From Thiodiazotropha sp040793985 (GTDB lineage Bacteria > Pseudomonadota > Gammaproteobacteria > Chromatiales > Chromatiaceae), in contig JBFNJI010000028.1 in the NCBI GenBank assembly GCA_040793985.1, forward strand, positions 1 to 64,000: a stretch of DNA of 64,000 bases, written 5' to 3'. This document shows positions 45,936-55,654 of the stretch, one piece after another (position 1 is the stretch's first letter; every line of letters starts with the position of its first letter). Under the pieces are notes generated by a model, which saw only the letters and a list, made by a program, of their open reading frames with translations, did not search any database and was not told where the DNA came from. The position numbers were made by a program, and so were the translations under genes.

Positions 45936-46171
45936 GCGGATAATCCTCTCTCTTATAAGTACGTTGGATGAGCAGATAAGTATAGTTAGTTTTGCCTCTC
46001 CATGGACAGTCTATTTAAATCAATAGATAGTATTAGATACTTGTCGAGTCCGCAGCTGGGTTCGCGCCATGCGCCAGCTATGTCGCTGTATAGACCATCA
46101 CGAGATCGGATAAAATAATATTTATATATAACAATTGGTTAAGCTGTTCTATCGCATGCTGTATCCAATCT

Positions 46172-46402
46172 CTACTGAATCTCATCCGGGGTCTTTGCAC
46201 GTACCGTCAGGGCATGGAGTTCCCCGCTGGCAATCTCTTCCTTGAACAGGGTCAGAATGGAGCGCTGCCTCTGCAGGCTCTTCATCCTGTCAAATGCCGG
46301 GGTGGTGACATTTACCTCGAAATTGCAGCTCTCACCGGCAACACTGATTTCCGCATCCGGGTAGAGGCTTTGTATACGACTGATCAGCTCTTGTTCGTTC
46401 AT
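46172..46402 (-). CDS. BolA/IbaG-family protein
   Basis: A 76-residue protein with the BolA fold: helix SRIQSLYPDAE, strand segment CNFEVNVTT, and SGELHALTVRAKTPDE with the conserved His used in [2Fe-2S] sharing with monothiol glutaredoxins. The position where IbaG-type proteins often have His in the loop after the first strand is Cys here (GESCNF). It is probably involved in Fe-S cluster handling or regulation. No glutaredoxin or mur gene is adjacent. Confidence 0.8.
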   Translation of the reverse strand: MNEQELISRIQSLYPDAEISVAGESCNFEVNVTTPAFDRMKSLQRQRSILTLFKEEIASGELHALTVRAKTPDEIQ

Positions 46403-46552
46403 TCGTTATCTATACCTAAATGATGTTGGAGCAATCGCACAATTACACTTGGCATGATGATATTTAACAGTGTGTTTTTGTGGAAATAACACAGCTTGCA
46501 CTGTTCCTGACGCATAGTGTGGATTTTGCGTTATCGCTGCCAAGGAAAAAAA

Positions 46553-46633
46553 ATGGCCGTCTCTTACAGGGGGTCGATTGAAACCATTAACAATTTGGGC
46601 AACTTGTCTAGATTCAATATAAAGCAGGAATAA
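46553..46633 (+). CDS. Possible 26-residue small protein
   Basis: ATG 46553 follows AAGGAAAAA and opens a 26-codon frame ending at TAA 46631. The peptide is polar, without signal or membrane segment. A second small frame with its own ribosome site starts two bases after the stop. No family is recognised; it may be chance. Confidence 0.25.
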   Translation: MAVSYRGSIETINNLGNLSRFNIKQE

Positions 46634-46635
46634 CC

Positions 46636-46701
46636 ATGGATATTCATGATATACCCATTCAGGAGCGTATTGAATGGCTGATAAACCATGCAAGACAATA
46701 A
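46636..46701 (+). CDS. Possible 21-residue small protein
   Basis: ATG 46636 lies nine bases after the AGGA of the preceding small frame's end. The peptide begins MDIHDIPIQERIEWL and has a helix-like composition; it could be a short leader peptide or the relic of a longer gene. The remaining 46702-46909 before sulP's end shows nothing I can support. Confidence 0.25.
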   Translation: MDIHDIPIQERIEWLINHARQ

Positions 46702-46909
46702 CTCAGGGGATCAGAGTAAACCCGTTAGCCGGCTGCCCCGTTTGAAGGGTCCCAGGGCCAGGACACTCTGGGGATGTGCCGGCTTCGAATAGGCCTTCGC
46801 GAAAGGGCATGCACAGGCGAGGTAACGGTAAACGGCTCGAGAACCCTCAGCAATCCATGACAACCGAGCATGAGATTGCGATGTGAGGGCGCTTGTAACC
46901 TTATGATCG

Positions 46910-48676
46910 CTACTCCTTGCTCGCGCCAATGGGAGAGCGTAGCGGACAGTTCTCCCTGTCGTAGCTGTCGCCCAGCTGGTTCCACACAAAGTTCAACGCC
47001 AGGCCGATACGGGAGTAGAAGGTGTCTTCACCCATCTTGTCCTTCAGTCCGGTGCGGCGCAGCGTATCCATGAACTGCTTCTTCATGCGCGCGATGACGA
47101 GAGTGATGCCCTGTGCCTGCAGTCGCTCCCAGAGGTGGTGCAGCACCTCCTCGCCGGTGGCATCGATCTGGTTGATGCCCTCGCCATCGAGGATGATGTA
47201 TTTCAGTTCCGGATTGGTTGCGACCACACCGAGTATTTTGGTCTCAAAGTAGCCGGCACTGGCAAAATAGAGCGAACCGTCGAAACGTACCACGGAGATT
47301 ACCGGACTGGTCGGCAGGTGACGTACCCGGATATCGCGCATGGTGCCGTCCTTGTAGCGGGAGAGCTGGGCGAAACGGGGCCGCATGGTGCGCCAGAGGA
47401 AGAGACCGAGTGAGAGGAGTACGCCGATGATGATGCCCTTGTCGAGATGAGGCGCATAGACCAGGGTCAGGACAAAGGTGATCACGGCAACGATGGCGTC
47501 GTGGGGCTGCGCCTTCCAGGCATGGACGATCGGATCGATCTTGATCAGGTTGATCACCGCCATGATGATTACTGCCGCCAGGGTGGCCTGTGGCAGGTGA
47601 TAGAGCAGCGGGGTAAGGAAGATCAGAGTAATCATCACCACCAGACCGGTGATGATCGAGGAAAAACCTGTTATCGCACCGGCGTTTATATTCACTGCGG
47701 AGCGAGAGAACGAGCCGGATACCGGATAACCGGAGAACACACTGGCGACCACGTTGGAGAGCCCCTGTCCAATGAGCTCCTGGTTGGCATTGAGGCGTTG
47801 ACGGGTGCGGGCGGCCATCGCCTTGGCGATGGAGATCGCCTCCATGAATCCGATCAGGGAGATGGTGATGGCTGCGGGTATCAGTGACCAGACGGTCTTA
47901 ACGTCGAATACCGGCAACGACAAGGCTGGCAGCCCCTTGGGGATGTCGCCGACCACTTTGCCACCCGCCTCGTTGAAACCGGCCAGCCAGGCGATCAGGG
48001 TGGTGACCACAACGGCGATCAGAACCCCCGGGAGAGTGGGCGCATATCGGCGGATACCCCACATGATGGCAAAAGCGATAATCGCCATACCCAAGGTCGA
48101 TCCGTGGGTACCGTCGATTGCCGCCAGGAGGGTGTTCCATACGGTTTCGTAATGGTGTGCTTCACGCTCCACCGAAACGCCGAAAACCTTGCCCAATTGA
48201 GAGGTGGCGATGATCAGGGCGCCGGCGTTGGTGAAACCCACCACCACCGGGTGGGAGAGGAAGTCGACCAGTACGCCGAGCTTGAAGAGGCCGAGAAACA
48301 TCTGGAACAGACCGACCATCAGTGCCAGCAGCACGGCATAGGCGAGGTAGGTTTCGGGTGAGGTGGCGAGGGGCTCCAGGGCCGCGGCCGTCATCAGCGA
48401 CACCACCGCCACCGGACCTGTGGCCAGTTGCCGGGAGGAGCCGAAGAAGGCGGCCACCATCGGTGGCAGGAATGAGGCGTAGAGGCCATAGTAGACAGGC
48501 AGACCGGCCAGCTGTGCGTAGGCCATTGACTGAGGTACCAGCACCAGTGCGACGGTAATACCGGCAATTATGTCGGCACGCACCTTCTCTTTGTCTTTCA
48601 ATTCCCCAATCCAGCCGAGAAAGGGGATGAACGCTCCCTTCCAGCCAGCCATAAGACTCTGTATATGATCCCACAT
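46910..48676 (-). CDS. SulP-family anion transporter with STAS domain
   Basis: A 588-residue secondary transporter for sulfate, bicarbonate or a related anion. The SulP start is seen in ADIIAGITVALVLVPQSMAYAQLAGLPVYYGLYAS. About 10-14 membrane segments follow to about residue 425. A C-terminal STAS domain (about 445-560) contains VVRFDGSLYFASAGYFE and LDGEGINQIDATGEEVL. The substrate cannot be told from sequence; in a sulfur-metabolising or CO2-fixing bacterium both sulfate and bicarbonate are plausible. A hairpin covers its ribosome site. Confidence 0.9.
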   Translation of the reverse strand: MWDHIQSLMAGWKGAFIPFLGWIGELKDKEKVRADIIAGITVALVLVPQSMAYAQLAGLPVYYGLYASFLPPMVAAFFGSSRQLATGPVAVVSLMTAAALEPLATSPETYLAYAVLLALMVGLFQMFLGLFKLGVLVDFLSHPVVVGFTNAGALIIATSQLGKVFGVSVEREAHHYETVWNTLLAAIDGTHGSTLGMAIIAFAIMWGIRRYAPTLPGVLIAVVVTTLIAWLAGFNEAGGKVVGDIPKGLPALSLPVFDVKTVWSLIPAAITISLIGFMEAISIAKAMAARTRQRLNANQELIGQGLSNVVASVFSGYPVSGSFSRSAVNINAGAITGFSSIITGLVVMITLIFLTPLLYHLPQATLAAVIIMAVINLIKIDPIVHAWKAQPHDAIVAVITFVLTLVYAPHLDKGIIIGVLLSLGLFLWRTMRPRFAQLSRYKDGTMRDIRVRHLPTSPVISVVRFDGSLYFASAGYFETKILGVVATNPELKYIILDGEGINQIDATGEEVLHHLWERLQAQGITLVIARMKKQFMDTLRRTGLKDKMGEDTFYSRIGLALNFVWNQLGDSYDRENCPLRSPIGASKE

Positions 48677-48686
48677 GATCGTTTTT

Positions 48687-48705
48687 CACCTAATGGAGTT
48701 AGGTG
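48687..48705 (-). promoter_or_regulatory. Hairpin sequestering the SulP ribosome site
   Basis: On the minus strand CACCTAA and TTAGGTG pair over a 5-base loop. The 3' arm holds AGGTG, the only good ribosome-site match, ten bases before the SulP ATG. Closing of the hairpin would hide the site, so this might control translation. Confidence 0.45.
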
Positions 48706-48936
48706 CTTACTGATGTGCTCTTTACGACTATTATGCGACGAATGTGAACGCGGCAATGCTGCTGCTGGACGCCGCAGAGACCTTCATTTGGCAGGTCTCA
48801 CGAAAGCGTGGCCGAACTTCTTAGTAAGCTGTATTTATTACCCGAATCTGTGATTCAGGCTCCACCCCAGACCATTAACAGGCCTATATTAAAACATGCT
48901 AATACTAATGGATATCAGCTGAAATTGAAAGCGCAA

Positions 48937-49281
48937 TCACACTTTCACTCGATTCTGCAAATCGGAAACAAGCTGCGCGATGCGTTGCGGACAGATTTTT
49001 GCATTGCCGCATAAACGGCGATCTTCCACCTTTTTTAAAACCGAAGAGAGCCTGTCGGTTTCACTCGCCGATAGCGCAACGTCCTCTCCCTGTGCATTGG
49101 TGATGCGCTGTAGTGTGAGTTGGTGTGAATGGGCGTCTATACGGCAGCGTATTGTTGCCAGCAGATGTTGGTTTCGAGACACGACATCGACGGGGACCTG
49201 GATGGTAAAACCCCTGCTATCGTTCTCATCAGTCAGCAGCTGACACATCTCACAGTGAATCCGGCATTCACTGGTACACAT
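48937..49281 (-). CDS. Small cysteine-rich hypothetical protein
   Basis: A 114-residue soluble protein. The N-terminus has Cys at 2, 6, 10 and 13 (CTSECRIHCEMC) and there is a later pair in LCGNAKICPQ, so metal or Fe-S binding is conceivable. The middle is an alternating strand pattern (GFTIQVPVDVVSRNQHLLATIRC). I recognise no family. GGTGGAG precedes the ATG. It lies alone between SulP and an RND pump, both on the same strand. Confidence 0.55.
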   Translation of the reverse strand: MCTSECRIHCEMCQLLTDENDSRGFTIQVPVDVVSRNQHLLATIRCRIDAHSHQLTLQRITNAQGEDVALSASETDRLSSVLKKVEDRRLCGNAKICPQRIAQLVSDLQNRVKV

Positions 49282-49391
49282 TTTCCATCTCCACCCTTTA
49301 GATATCGGCAGTCAAGCACTGCTTTGAAAATCCCCGTTGTGTCTATCGTAGCGGCGACTGCCAATATAATCGTTTAACGACCTGCCACAGA

Positions 49392-49410
49392 GACCCGGGT
49401 GATCCGGGTC
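49392..49410. terminator. GC-rich hairpin downstream of RND gene
   Basis: GACCCGG pairs with CCGGGTC over a 5-base loop in the 275-base gap after the RND permease. No T tract is seen on the minus strand, so its role as terminator is tentative. Confidence 0.3.
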
Positions 49411-49556
49411 ATTACTTATAATATAGATGCGCGGCTGCACTGATATGTTTGGCAGTGGTTCCGAATCGCGCAAGTGTGCAGTATAAACCGGAAAGAGCAT
49501 GAATGCTCCTATATCTGACGTGTGGTTTTCCATGCACCCGCCCGGGAACGGGATTT

Positions 49557-52500
49557 CTATCCAAGAGCGGATGTCTCGGCGCTCTTCTCCGCAGGCTCAT
49601 CGTCGCTCTCGTCATGCAGTTGTCCAAGGAGATTGAAGTCATTGAGGATGCAGTAGACCGCGGGGACCAGAAACAGCGCCACCAGGGTGGCGGCGGTCAG
49701 GCCGAAGGCGATGCTGGCCGCGAGGGGGATCAGGATCTGCGCCTGCAGACTCTTTTCCAGGAGTAGCGGCATCAGCCCGGCGATGGTACTGATGGAGGTG
49801 AGTAGAATCGGTCGGAAACGCGCCCGCCCCGCCTGCTTGGCGGCCAGCTCCACCGGGGTGCCCCGGTTGCGGCTGTCACGGATGAAGACGACCAACAGGA
49901 TCGAGTCGTTGACCACCACACCGAACAGTGAGGCCATGCCGACGATACTGGGCATGGTGAGATCGAGGCCCAGGGCCATATGGCCGAAGATCACGCCGAT
50001 GAGCGCCGCCGGGATGACAATCATCACTGTCAGGGGAGCGAGATAGCCCTTGAACTGGAGGGCCAGCAACATGTAGACGCCGATCAACCCGAGCAATACG
50101 TTGCGTATGATCGATTGGCCTGTCTTTGCCGACTCTTTGCTCTCTCCCTGGATATCGAAGCTGATGTCGGGGTAGCGCTCGAGGAGTTGAGGAATGAAAT
50201 TCGCCTTCGCCAACCCCAGCAACTCCTGGGCATTGGCCTGGCTGCGGTCCACATCGCCCTGAATGGTGACCGTGCGCTGCCGGTTGACCCGGTTGATCCG
50301 GGCCCAGCCCCTGACCTCCTCGATATCGGCTACCACCGAAAGGGGGATCAGTGATCCGCCTGGTCCGGTGATGCTGAGGTTGTAGAGATCCTCCGTATCG
50401 GTGCGGTCATCCTCGGTGAGTCTGAGGTTGACCTCGTAGGTTTCGGGTCCCACGGGAAACTCATCGATTTTGATTCCCTGATAGGAGGCGCGCACCTGTT
50501 CCGCGACCTGCCGTGCGTTGAGTCCCAGTACCCCCGCACCCGGTTTCAGATGGAGTCGATATTCGCGTTTTCCCGGGCGCAGGTCGTCACTCAGGTCGTT
50601 CACCCCCAAGTGGGAGCTGAGCCATGCCTGAAGCTCGTTCGAGGCCTGTTTCAGCCGCTCCAGGTCATAGCCCATCAGGCGCAGGTCGATGGGTCTTCCC
50701 CCGGGGCCGAAGGTAGGTTCGGTGAACTTGACCGAAATCACATCGGCAAGCTCGCCAGTCTCCTCGCGCCAGCGGTTGATAACATCATCAAGTTTTGCAT
50801 TTCTGACTTCGGCACTGAGCAGATCGGCTACAACCCTGGCCACATGGGGGCCGCTTTCGTAGGCATCGGGATTCTGGCCGTAGATGACGGTGATATTCTC
50901 CACCAGCGGCTGTTGCCCGGGTTGCTTCGAGAGAAACGCTTGATTGGTGCGTTTCAGTGCCGCGCTGATTTCGTTGACTATGCCTTCGGTCTGCCTCAGG
51001 GGTGTACCCTGAGGCAGCAGTACCCGGGCCTCGATGACATCGCCATCGAGATCCGGGAAGCCGACAAACTTCAGTTTGCCGCCCAAGGGCATGGCGACGG
51101 AGAGGATCAGCAGCATCAGTACTATGCCAAGGGTCAGATAGCGGTACTCGACGGCAAGGTCGAGTAACGGACCGAAGCGCTGTTCGCGGAAGCGATCAAA
51201 TCCCGCCTCGAAACCCTCTCTGAATCGCGAGACCCGCTTGCGCTTCATGTGTGCCAGTGAGTGGCTCAAATGGTGAGGCAGGATCAGAAAGGCCTCGATA
51301 AGACTGACGCTGATCACCATGATAAGCACCATCGGCATGATGCGAAGGATCTGGCCGATATCACCGGTGATAAAGGCGAGTGAGCCGAAGACCAGCAGGG
51401 TGGTGGCGAAGGATGAGGCGATCCCGGGGAGGACCTGACGCACCCCGGTAATCGCGGCGTGCAGGGGCCTGTCCCCCTTGGCCATGCGCGAGGCGATGTT
51501 CTCCGCGATGACTATGGCATCGTCCATCAGCAGGCCGATCCCGATCAGCAGGCCGACCATGGAGATCATGTTGATGGTGACGCCGATCAGCGGCAGTACG
51601 AATAGGGCACCGAGAAAGGAGACCGGCAATCCCATGGTCACCCAGAAACTGTAGCGGAAGCTGAAGAACAGCCAGAGCACGAGAAACACACCCACCAGGC
51701 CCTGTGCGCCATTGCGCAGCAGCATGTCGAGCCGGTCCTGAACCACCGATGCCCGATCCTGGGTAAGGTTCAGGCTCAGGCCTTGGGGCGCTCGACGATT
51801 CTCCCGCTCCACGAACGATTCCACCGTGGCGAGGATTTCGAGAATGTCCTGGGAACGGGTCTTGGCGATATTGAGGATCGCAGCGCGCTGGTCGTTGAAG
51901 GTGATCTTATCCTCTTCGAGATCGAAACGATCGCTGATGCGGGCGATATCGCCAAGACGGATGGTGGCGCCGCTGCTTCCGGAGATCACCACCAGATCGT
52001 AGAACTCATCCACCCGTTTGCGCTGATCGTCGAAGCGCAGCAGGATCTCTTCGCGCTCCCCCTCCAGACGCCCTGCCGGGGTGCTAATGCTGTGTCCGCC
52101 GATGGCGCTGGCGATCTCCTGGGCTGAGAGTCCGTACTGGCGTAGACGCCAGGCGGGGATTTCGATGCGGATATGGTGATCGGAGAAACCGTCGATGGTG
52201 ACCTCGGCGATCTTCTCCTGGGTCAACAGCTTAGATTTCAGATGTTCCGCATAGGCCTTCAGCGCCACCGGGTCCTCCGGACCGGTCACCGCGATGGAGA
52301 TCACCGCATCGGTACGCCCCAGCTCTTCTATGACCGGCAACTCGGTATCCGCGGGGAAGTCATCGATGGCGTCGATCTCGGCATTCACATCGTCGAGAAA
52401 ACGGCTCATCTCCGCACCCTCGAGCATCACCGCCGTAGCCACACCCACCCCCTCGCGGGACTCGCAGGCCATCTCATCCAGGTCGCTGATTCCCTCCAGG

Positions 52501-52703
52501 GCATCCTCGAGGCGGCGACAGATCGCATCCTCCACCTCGTCGGCGGTTGCCCCCTTGTAGATGACCCGGACCTCCACCTTGTCGTTCTGGATCTCCGGCA
52601 GGGTCTCCCGCTGCAGACCCGGGAGGGCGGTGAGGCCGAGGATCATTATCGACGCCATCAGCAGATTGGCGGCGTTGGGATGACGAGCGAACCAGTCGAT
52701 CAT
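49557..52703 (-). CDS. RND efflux permease (AcrB/HAE type)
   Basis: A 1048-residue inner-membrane proton-driven pump subunit with 12 helices and two large periplasmic loops. The N-terminus FARHPNAANLLMASIMILG and LPGLQRETLPEIQNDKVEV is typical of the AcrB superfamily. The fourth helix holds the proton-relay pair in LLIGIGLLMDDAIVIAENI (about residue 401). It may export drugs, solvents or other small molecules; the substrate is unknown. The ATG overlaps the stop of its adaptor gene. No outer-membrane factor gene is adjacent. Confidence 0.92.
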   Translation of the reverse strand: MIDWFARHPNAANLLMASIMILGLTALPGLQRETLPEIQNDKVEVRVIYKGATADEVEDAICRRLEDALEGISDLDEMACESREGVGVATAVMLEGAEMSRFLDDVNAEIDAIDDFPADTELPVIEELGRTDAVISIAVTGPEDPVALKAYAEHLKSKLLTQEKIAEVTIDGFSDHHIRIEIPAWRLRQYGLSAQEIASAIGGHSISTPAGRLEGEREEILLRFDDQRKRVDEFYDLVVISGSSGATIRLGDIARISDRFDLEEDKITFNDQRAAILNIAKTRSQDILEILATVESFVERENRRAPQGLSLNLTQDRASVVQDRLDMLLRNGAQGLVGVFLVLWLFFSFRYSFWVTMGLPVSFLGALFVLPLIGVTINMISMVGLLIGIGLLMDDAIVIAENIASRMAKGDRPLHAAITGVRQVLPGIASSFATTLLVFGSLAFITGDIGQILRIMPMVLIMVISVSLIEAFLILPHHLSHSLAHMKRKRVSRFREGFEAGFDRFREQRFGPLLDLAVEYRYLTLGIVLMLLILSVAMPLGGKLKFVGFPDLDGDVIEARVLLPQGTPLRQTEGIVNEISAALKRTNQAFLSKQPGQQPLVENITVIYGQNPDAYESGPHVARVVADLLSAEVRNAKLDDVINRWREETGELADVISVKFTEPTFGPGGRPIDLRLMGYDLERLKQASNELQAWLSSHLGVNDLSDDLRPGKREYRLHLKPGAGVLGLNARQVAEQVRASYQGIKIDEFPVGPETYEVNLRLTEDDRTDTEDLYNLSITGPGGSLIPLSVVADIEEVRGWARINRVNRQRTVTIQGDVDRSQANAQELLGLAKANFIPQLLERYPDISFDIQGESKESAKTGQSIIRNVLLGLIGVYMLLALQFKGYLAPLTVMIVIPAALIGVIFGHMALGLDLTMPSIVGMASLFGVVVNDSILLVVFIRDSRNRGTPVELAAKQAGRARFRPILLTSISTIAGLMPLLLEKSLQAQILIPLAASIAFGLTAATLVALFLVPAVYCILNDFNLLGQLHDESDDEPAEKSAETSALG

Positions 52704-54019
52704 CAGTCGCCCCTGGCAGCCTTGACGATCGCGGCTGCGATCTCGTCATCGGGTCGGGTCTCCAACTGCATGCCGTTGACCGCCGGCACCAGGTCGGAAA
52801 CCACGATCTGCTGTCCGGCGCCGATGCCGGAGTCGATGACACTGATCTCCCCCTGACTGAACAACAGACTCACCGCCTGGCGCTGCAGGCGGTGCTCGTC
52901 ATCGGCCAGGTAGACAATGCCGTCCCTGACCGCGGAACGGGGAACCACGATACGGCCTGGTTGTGGTTTACCCCGCAACATGACCTGAACAAACATCCCC
53001 TTCGACAGCGGCGGCCTGATTCCCGGTTCGATCTTGTCAAAAGGCCTGTCGACGGCAACAACCACCCCCATGGTCCGTGTCTCCGGATCCACATTGTCAC
53101 TGAAACGGACGAACTCCGCCTCCCACTCCGCAATGGTGGTTCCCAGGTCGAGCCTCACCCTGGGTTGCAGGGCAACGAAATCAGCGAGGTTACCGCTGAG
53201 AATCTGAGCCGAGATATCGCGTCGCTCATGGCCGATAAAGAGCCGGCGCAGGGAGGAGAGGGGGAAGCGCGCGATCACTTCGACACGGTCGACAGCGTCA
53301 CCGGCCAGCAGGGTCTCACCCTTGCTGACATACTGGTCGACTTCGATGCTCATGTTGCTCACCCGCAGATTGAACGGGGCCAGGAGGCGGGTATTCTCCA
53401 GGTCGCGCTCTGCCTGGGTCAGTTGCGCCTGCAGCACCTTGCGCCGGGTGGGGATCAGCGCCAGGGTGTTCTTTACATTCTGTACCGCGTTGCGACTGGT
53501 GAGCAGATTGCGTTCGGCGTCGTCCACGTCACTCTGCGAGGCAGTGCCCTTTTTGGCGAGTTTGCTGATGCGCTGAAACTCCCGTTGCGCGATCCCAAGG
53601 CTGCGCTCCTCGATAGAGAGCGAGGCATTGGCATTTGAGGCCTCCACCTCCAACTCGGCCAGTTCGGCCTCGGCCTGAGCCAGGTTGAGTTGATAATCGG
53701 CGGGATCGATCTGCAGCAGCAGGCTGCCTTCGCTGATGATCTCGCCGTCACGCAGGCGGGGATGGAGCTCGACGATGCGCCCCGCCACCTGGGCCACGGC
53801 GTTCCATACCCTGGCGGGCTGAACGGCACCATAGCCCTCGGCCATGGGGATCAGCTCAAGCTCTCGGGCCTCGACGGTACGCACCAGCTTGGTCGGCTCG
53901 CCAGGTTCGACTTGTACCGGGGGTTGTCTGCTGCTTGCCATTAGCACCAGGATCAGGATGCCCAGTGCAATGGGGGGCAGGATCAGCAGTTTTTGCCAAT
54001 GGGGATGTTGTTTCAGCAT
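52703..54019 (-). CDS. RND periplasmic adaptor (membrane fusion protein)
   Basis: A 438-residue HlyD/AcrA-type adaptor. An N-terminal membrane anchor (about 12-28) is followed by a barrel-sandwich lipoyl half (GRIVELHPRLRDGEIISEGSLLLQIDPADY), a long alpha-helical hairpin (about 105-205) and the second lipoyl half and beta-barrel. It connects the RND pump encoded next to it to an outer-membrane channel. The stop overlaps the RND start (ATGA at 52703). Confidence 0.9.
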   Translation of the reverse strand: MLKQHPHWQKLLILPPIALGILILVLMASSRQPPVQVEPGEPTKLVRTVEARELELIPMAEGYGAVQPARVWNAVAQVAGRIVELHPRLRDGEIISEGSLLLQIDPADYQLNLAQAEAELAELEVEASNANASLSIEERSLGIAQREFQRISKLAKKGTASQSDVDDAERNLLTSRNAVQNVKNTLALIPTRRKVLQAQLTQAERDLENTRLLAPFNLRVSNMSIEVDQYVSKGETLLAGDAVDRVEVIARFPLSSLRRLFIGHERRDISAQILSGNLADFVALQPRVRLDLGTTIAEWEAEFVRFSDNVDPETRTMGVVVAVDRPFDKIEPGIRPPLSKGMFVQVMLRGKPQPGRIVVPRSAVRDGIVYLADDEHRLQRQAVSLLFSQGEISVIDSGIGAGQQIVVSDLVPAVNGMQLETRPDDEIAAAIVKAARGD

Positions 54020-54156
54020 AGTGGATCGTATCCAGGGTCGTTAGAACAACGGATGCTGTCTGTCAGTTGCGCTGGCGCGGTTCAACTGGCAGCTAGTCGC
54101 GCCATGATCTCACTCTCGGACAGGGTAAGTCCATTCGGGTACGCAACCAAGCTGAA

Positions 54157-54663
54157 CTATTTCAGGGTACGATCCGCAAGCTGCATCATATCGGGAATGT
54201 GTGAAAGAAGCATACCGATCACAGCCAGGACCACCATCAGGGTAATCCCACCGACCAGATTGACCAGGATGTTCTTGGCAGAGCCGTGGTCGGCCAGTGC
54301 ATGTGCGACATCGGGCATGCTGACAATGCCTTGGAGTTTGTCATTGCGATAGACAAGCAGGCGGCGGCAGCGGTTACGTCGCATCTGCTTGATGGCATAG
54401 GCACAACTGCTGTCGGAAGAGACGGATATCAGGTTGCGGGTACAGACATCGCGCAGTTTTAGTGCATCCGGGGCCTTGCCTGCACCAACAACACGCGTCA
54501 GCAGGTCGTGTTCGGTAAAAAGACCGACAACCTGCTGATTTTCAGTGACCACCAGTGAACCGACCTTACGATCAGTCATAAAGGCTGCCGCTGTCTGAAC
54601 ATCGGTAGCGCTGTCGAGGGATACGACAGATTCCGCAATGAGATTGCCTAGGTTACACGCCAT
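54157..54663 (-). CDS. CBS-domain protein with C-terminal membrane helix
   Basis: A 168-residue protein. Two CBS motifs (about 12-62 and 75-128; VGSLVVTENQQVVGLFTEHDLL and CRRLLVYRNDKLQGIVSMPDV) form a likely adenine-nucleotide-binding module. A hydrophobic helix (about 133-153) follows. It may anchor nucleotide sensing at the membrane. No partner is evident: it sits between an RND operon and a hydrolase, all on the minus strand. Confidence 0.75.
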   Translation of the reverse strand: MACNLGNLIAESVVSLDSATDVQTAAAFMTDRKVGSLVVTENQQVVGLFTEHDLLTRVVGAGKAPDALKLRDVCTRNLISVSSDSSCAYAIKQMRRNRCRRLLVYRNDKLQGIVSMPDVAHALADHGSAKNILVNLVGGITLMVVLAVIGMLLSHIPDMMQLADRTLK

Positions 54664-54788
54664 GGATGTGACCCTTATGTTGTAGGTAACTGGTATCGAC
54701 TTCCGTCTATAGCTGACGTAACCAGTTGTGCAATTTCCGCGCCATCGGTGCTAGGGTCCGGCCCCGACACCGCAGTCATGGTCGTAGT

Positions 54789-55643
54789 TCATTCGGATAG
54801 GTCTCTTGGTTGGGTGAAAAAGTCCAGCACCAGCTTCTGTCTTGCCCTGTGAACATCCGGGTCCCGGTCCATGTAGGGGTGAGAAAAGTTTTCGCCGTCC
54901 AATACGCTGGCCCTTCGTTGCTGCGCTTCGACTCTTAACGGCGTGGTCATGTGAGAACTCAGTACTTGATCCGTTTTTCCGGTTATTACGAAAAGCCTAC
55001 TGGCATCATTCGGAATATTATTGATGGGATCAATTGTTTCAGGACACCCATAATCGGAAAACCTGCTGGGGCTCGAATCAATAACCGCTAGGTCGTACTC
55101 CACGCCTGAACCGATGGCGTTCAGAATAACAGCGCCGCCAAGGGAAATGCCGTAGAGGTAGCGTTTTTCGTATTTGACGTTTAAGGCGGTGATTAACTCT
55201 TTGTAGTCTTCTATGATCGCATTAATTCTTCTTTTTCCGTCAGAGTGGCCATAACCTCTGTAATCAAAGATATACACATCATAACCACTCGACGAGAAGT
55301 GTTTCGTTGAGGCGATGATCTGATCTGCGATCATGGCATTGCCCAGCGCCATAAGAATATAACCTTTGGGTGGTGTTCCGACATCTTTCGTATTGTGCGA
55401 ATTGAATTTATAGCCCCTGAGTACCTTGTGATCAGAGGTAGTAAATTTTGTTTGTTCAATGAGCTTGGAAATCAAAGCCCGATCTTTGTCAGGCGCCGGC
55501 GCAGCTGAGCTCCAAATCCAAAAAAGAAATGGCTCCTGTATAAAGCCGCAGACTGTTCTTTCCCTGTCATCCGCTGTTGTATGGCCAGGAACAAACAGAA
55601 GCGAGAGAAACAGGTTTGTCAGAAACCTCATATCATGAAACAT
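54789..55643 (-). CDS. Exported alpha/beta hydrolase
   Basis: A 284-residue protein with a signal peptide (FLTNLFLSLLFVPGHTTA region). It has a serine hydrolase fold: oxyanion/GY segment (YDVYIFDYRGYGHSDG), nucleophile elbow GISLGG, acid Asp in VITGKTDQVL and His in ENFSHPYMD. Substrate unknown; relatives include BAAT- or FrsA-like esterases. Start is unsure among TTG 55658, ATG 55643 and ATG 55631. It overlaps or directly follows the spermidine-synthase-like gene, so the two probably act together in the envelope. Confidence 0.75.
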   Translation of the reverse strand: MFHDMRFLTNLFLSLLFVPGHTTADDRERTVCGFIQEPFLFWIWSSAAPAPDKDRALISKLIEQTKFTTSDHKVLRGYKFNSHNTKDVGTPPKGYILMALGNAMIADQIIASTKHFSSSGYDVYIFDYRGYGHSDGKRRINAIIEDYKELITALNVKYEKRYLYGISLGGAVILNAIGSGVEYDLAVIDSSPSRFSDYGCPETIDPINNIPNDASRLFVITGKTDQVLSSHMTTPLRVEAQQRRASVLDGENFSHPYMDRDPDVHRARQKLVLDFFTQPRDLSE

Positions 55644-55654
55644 ACGGCCGATAC

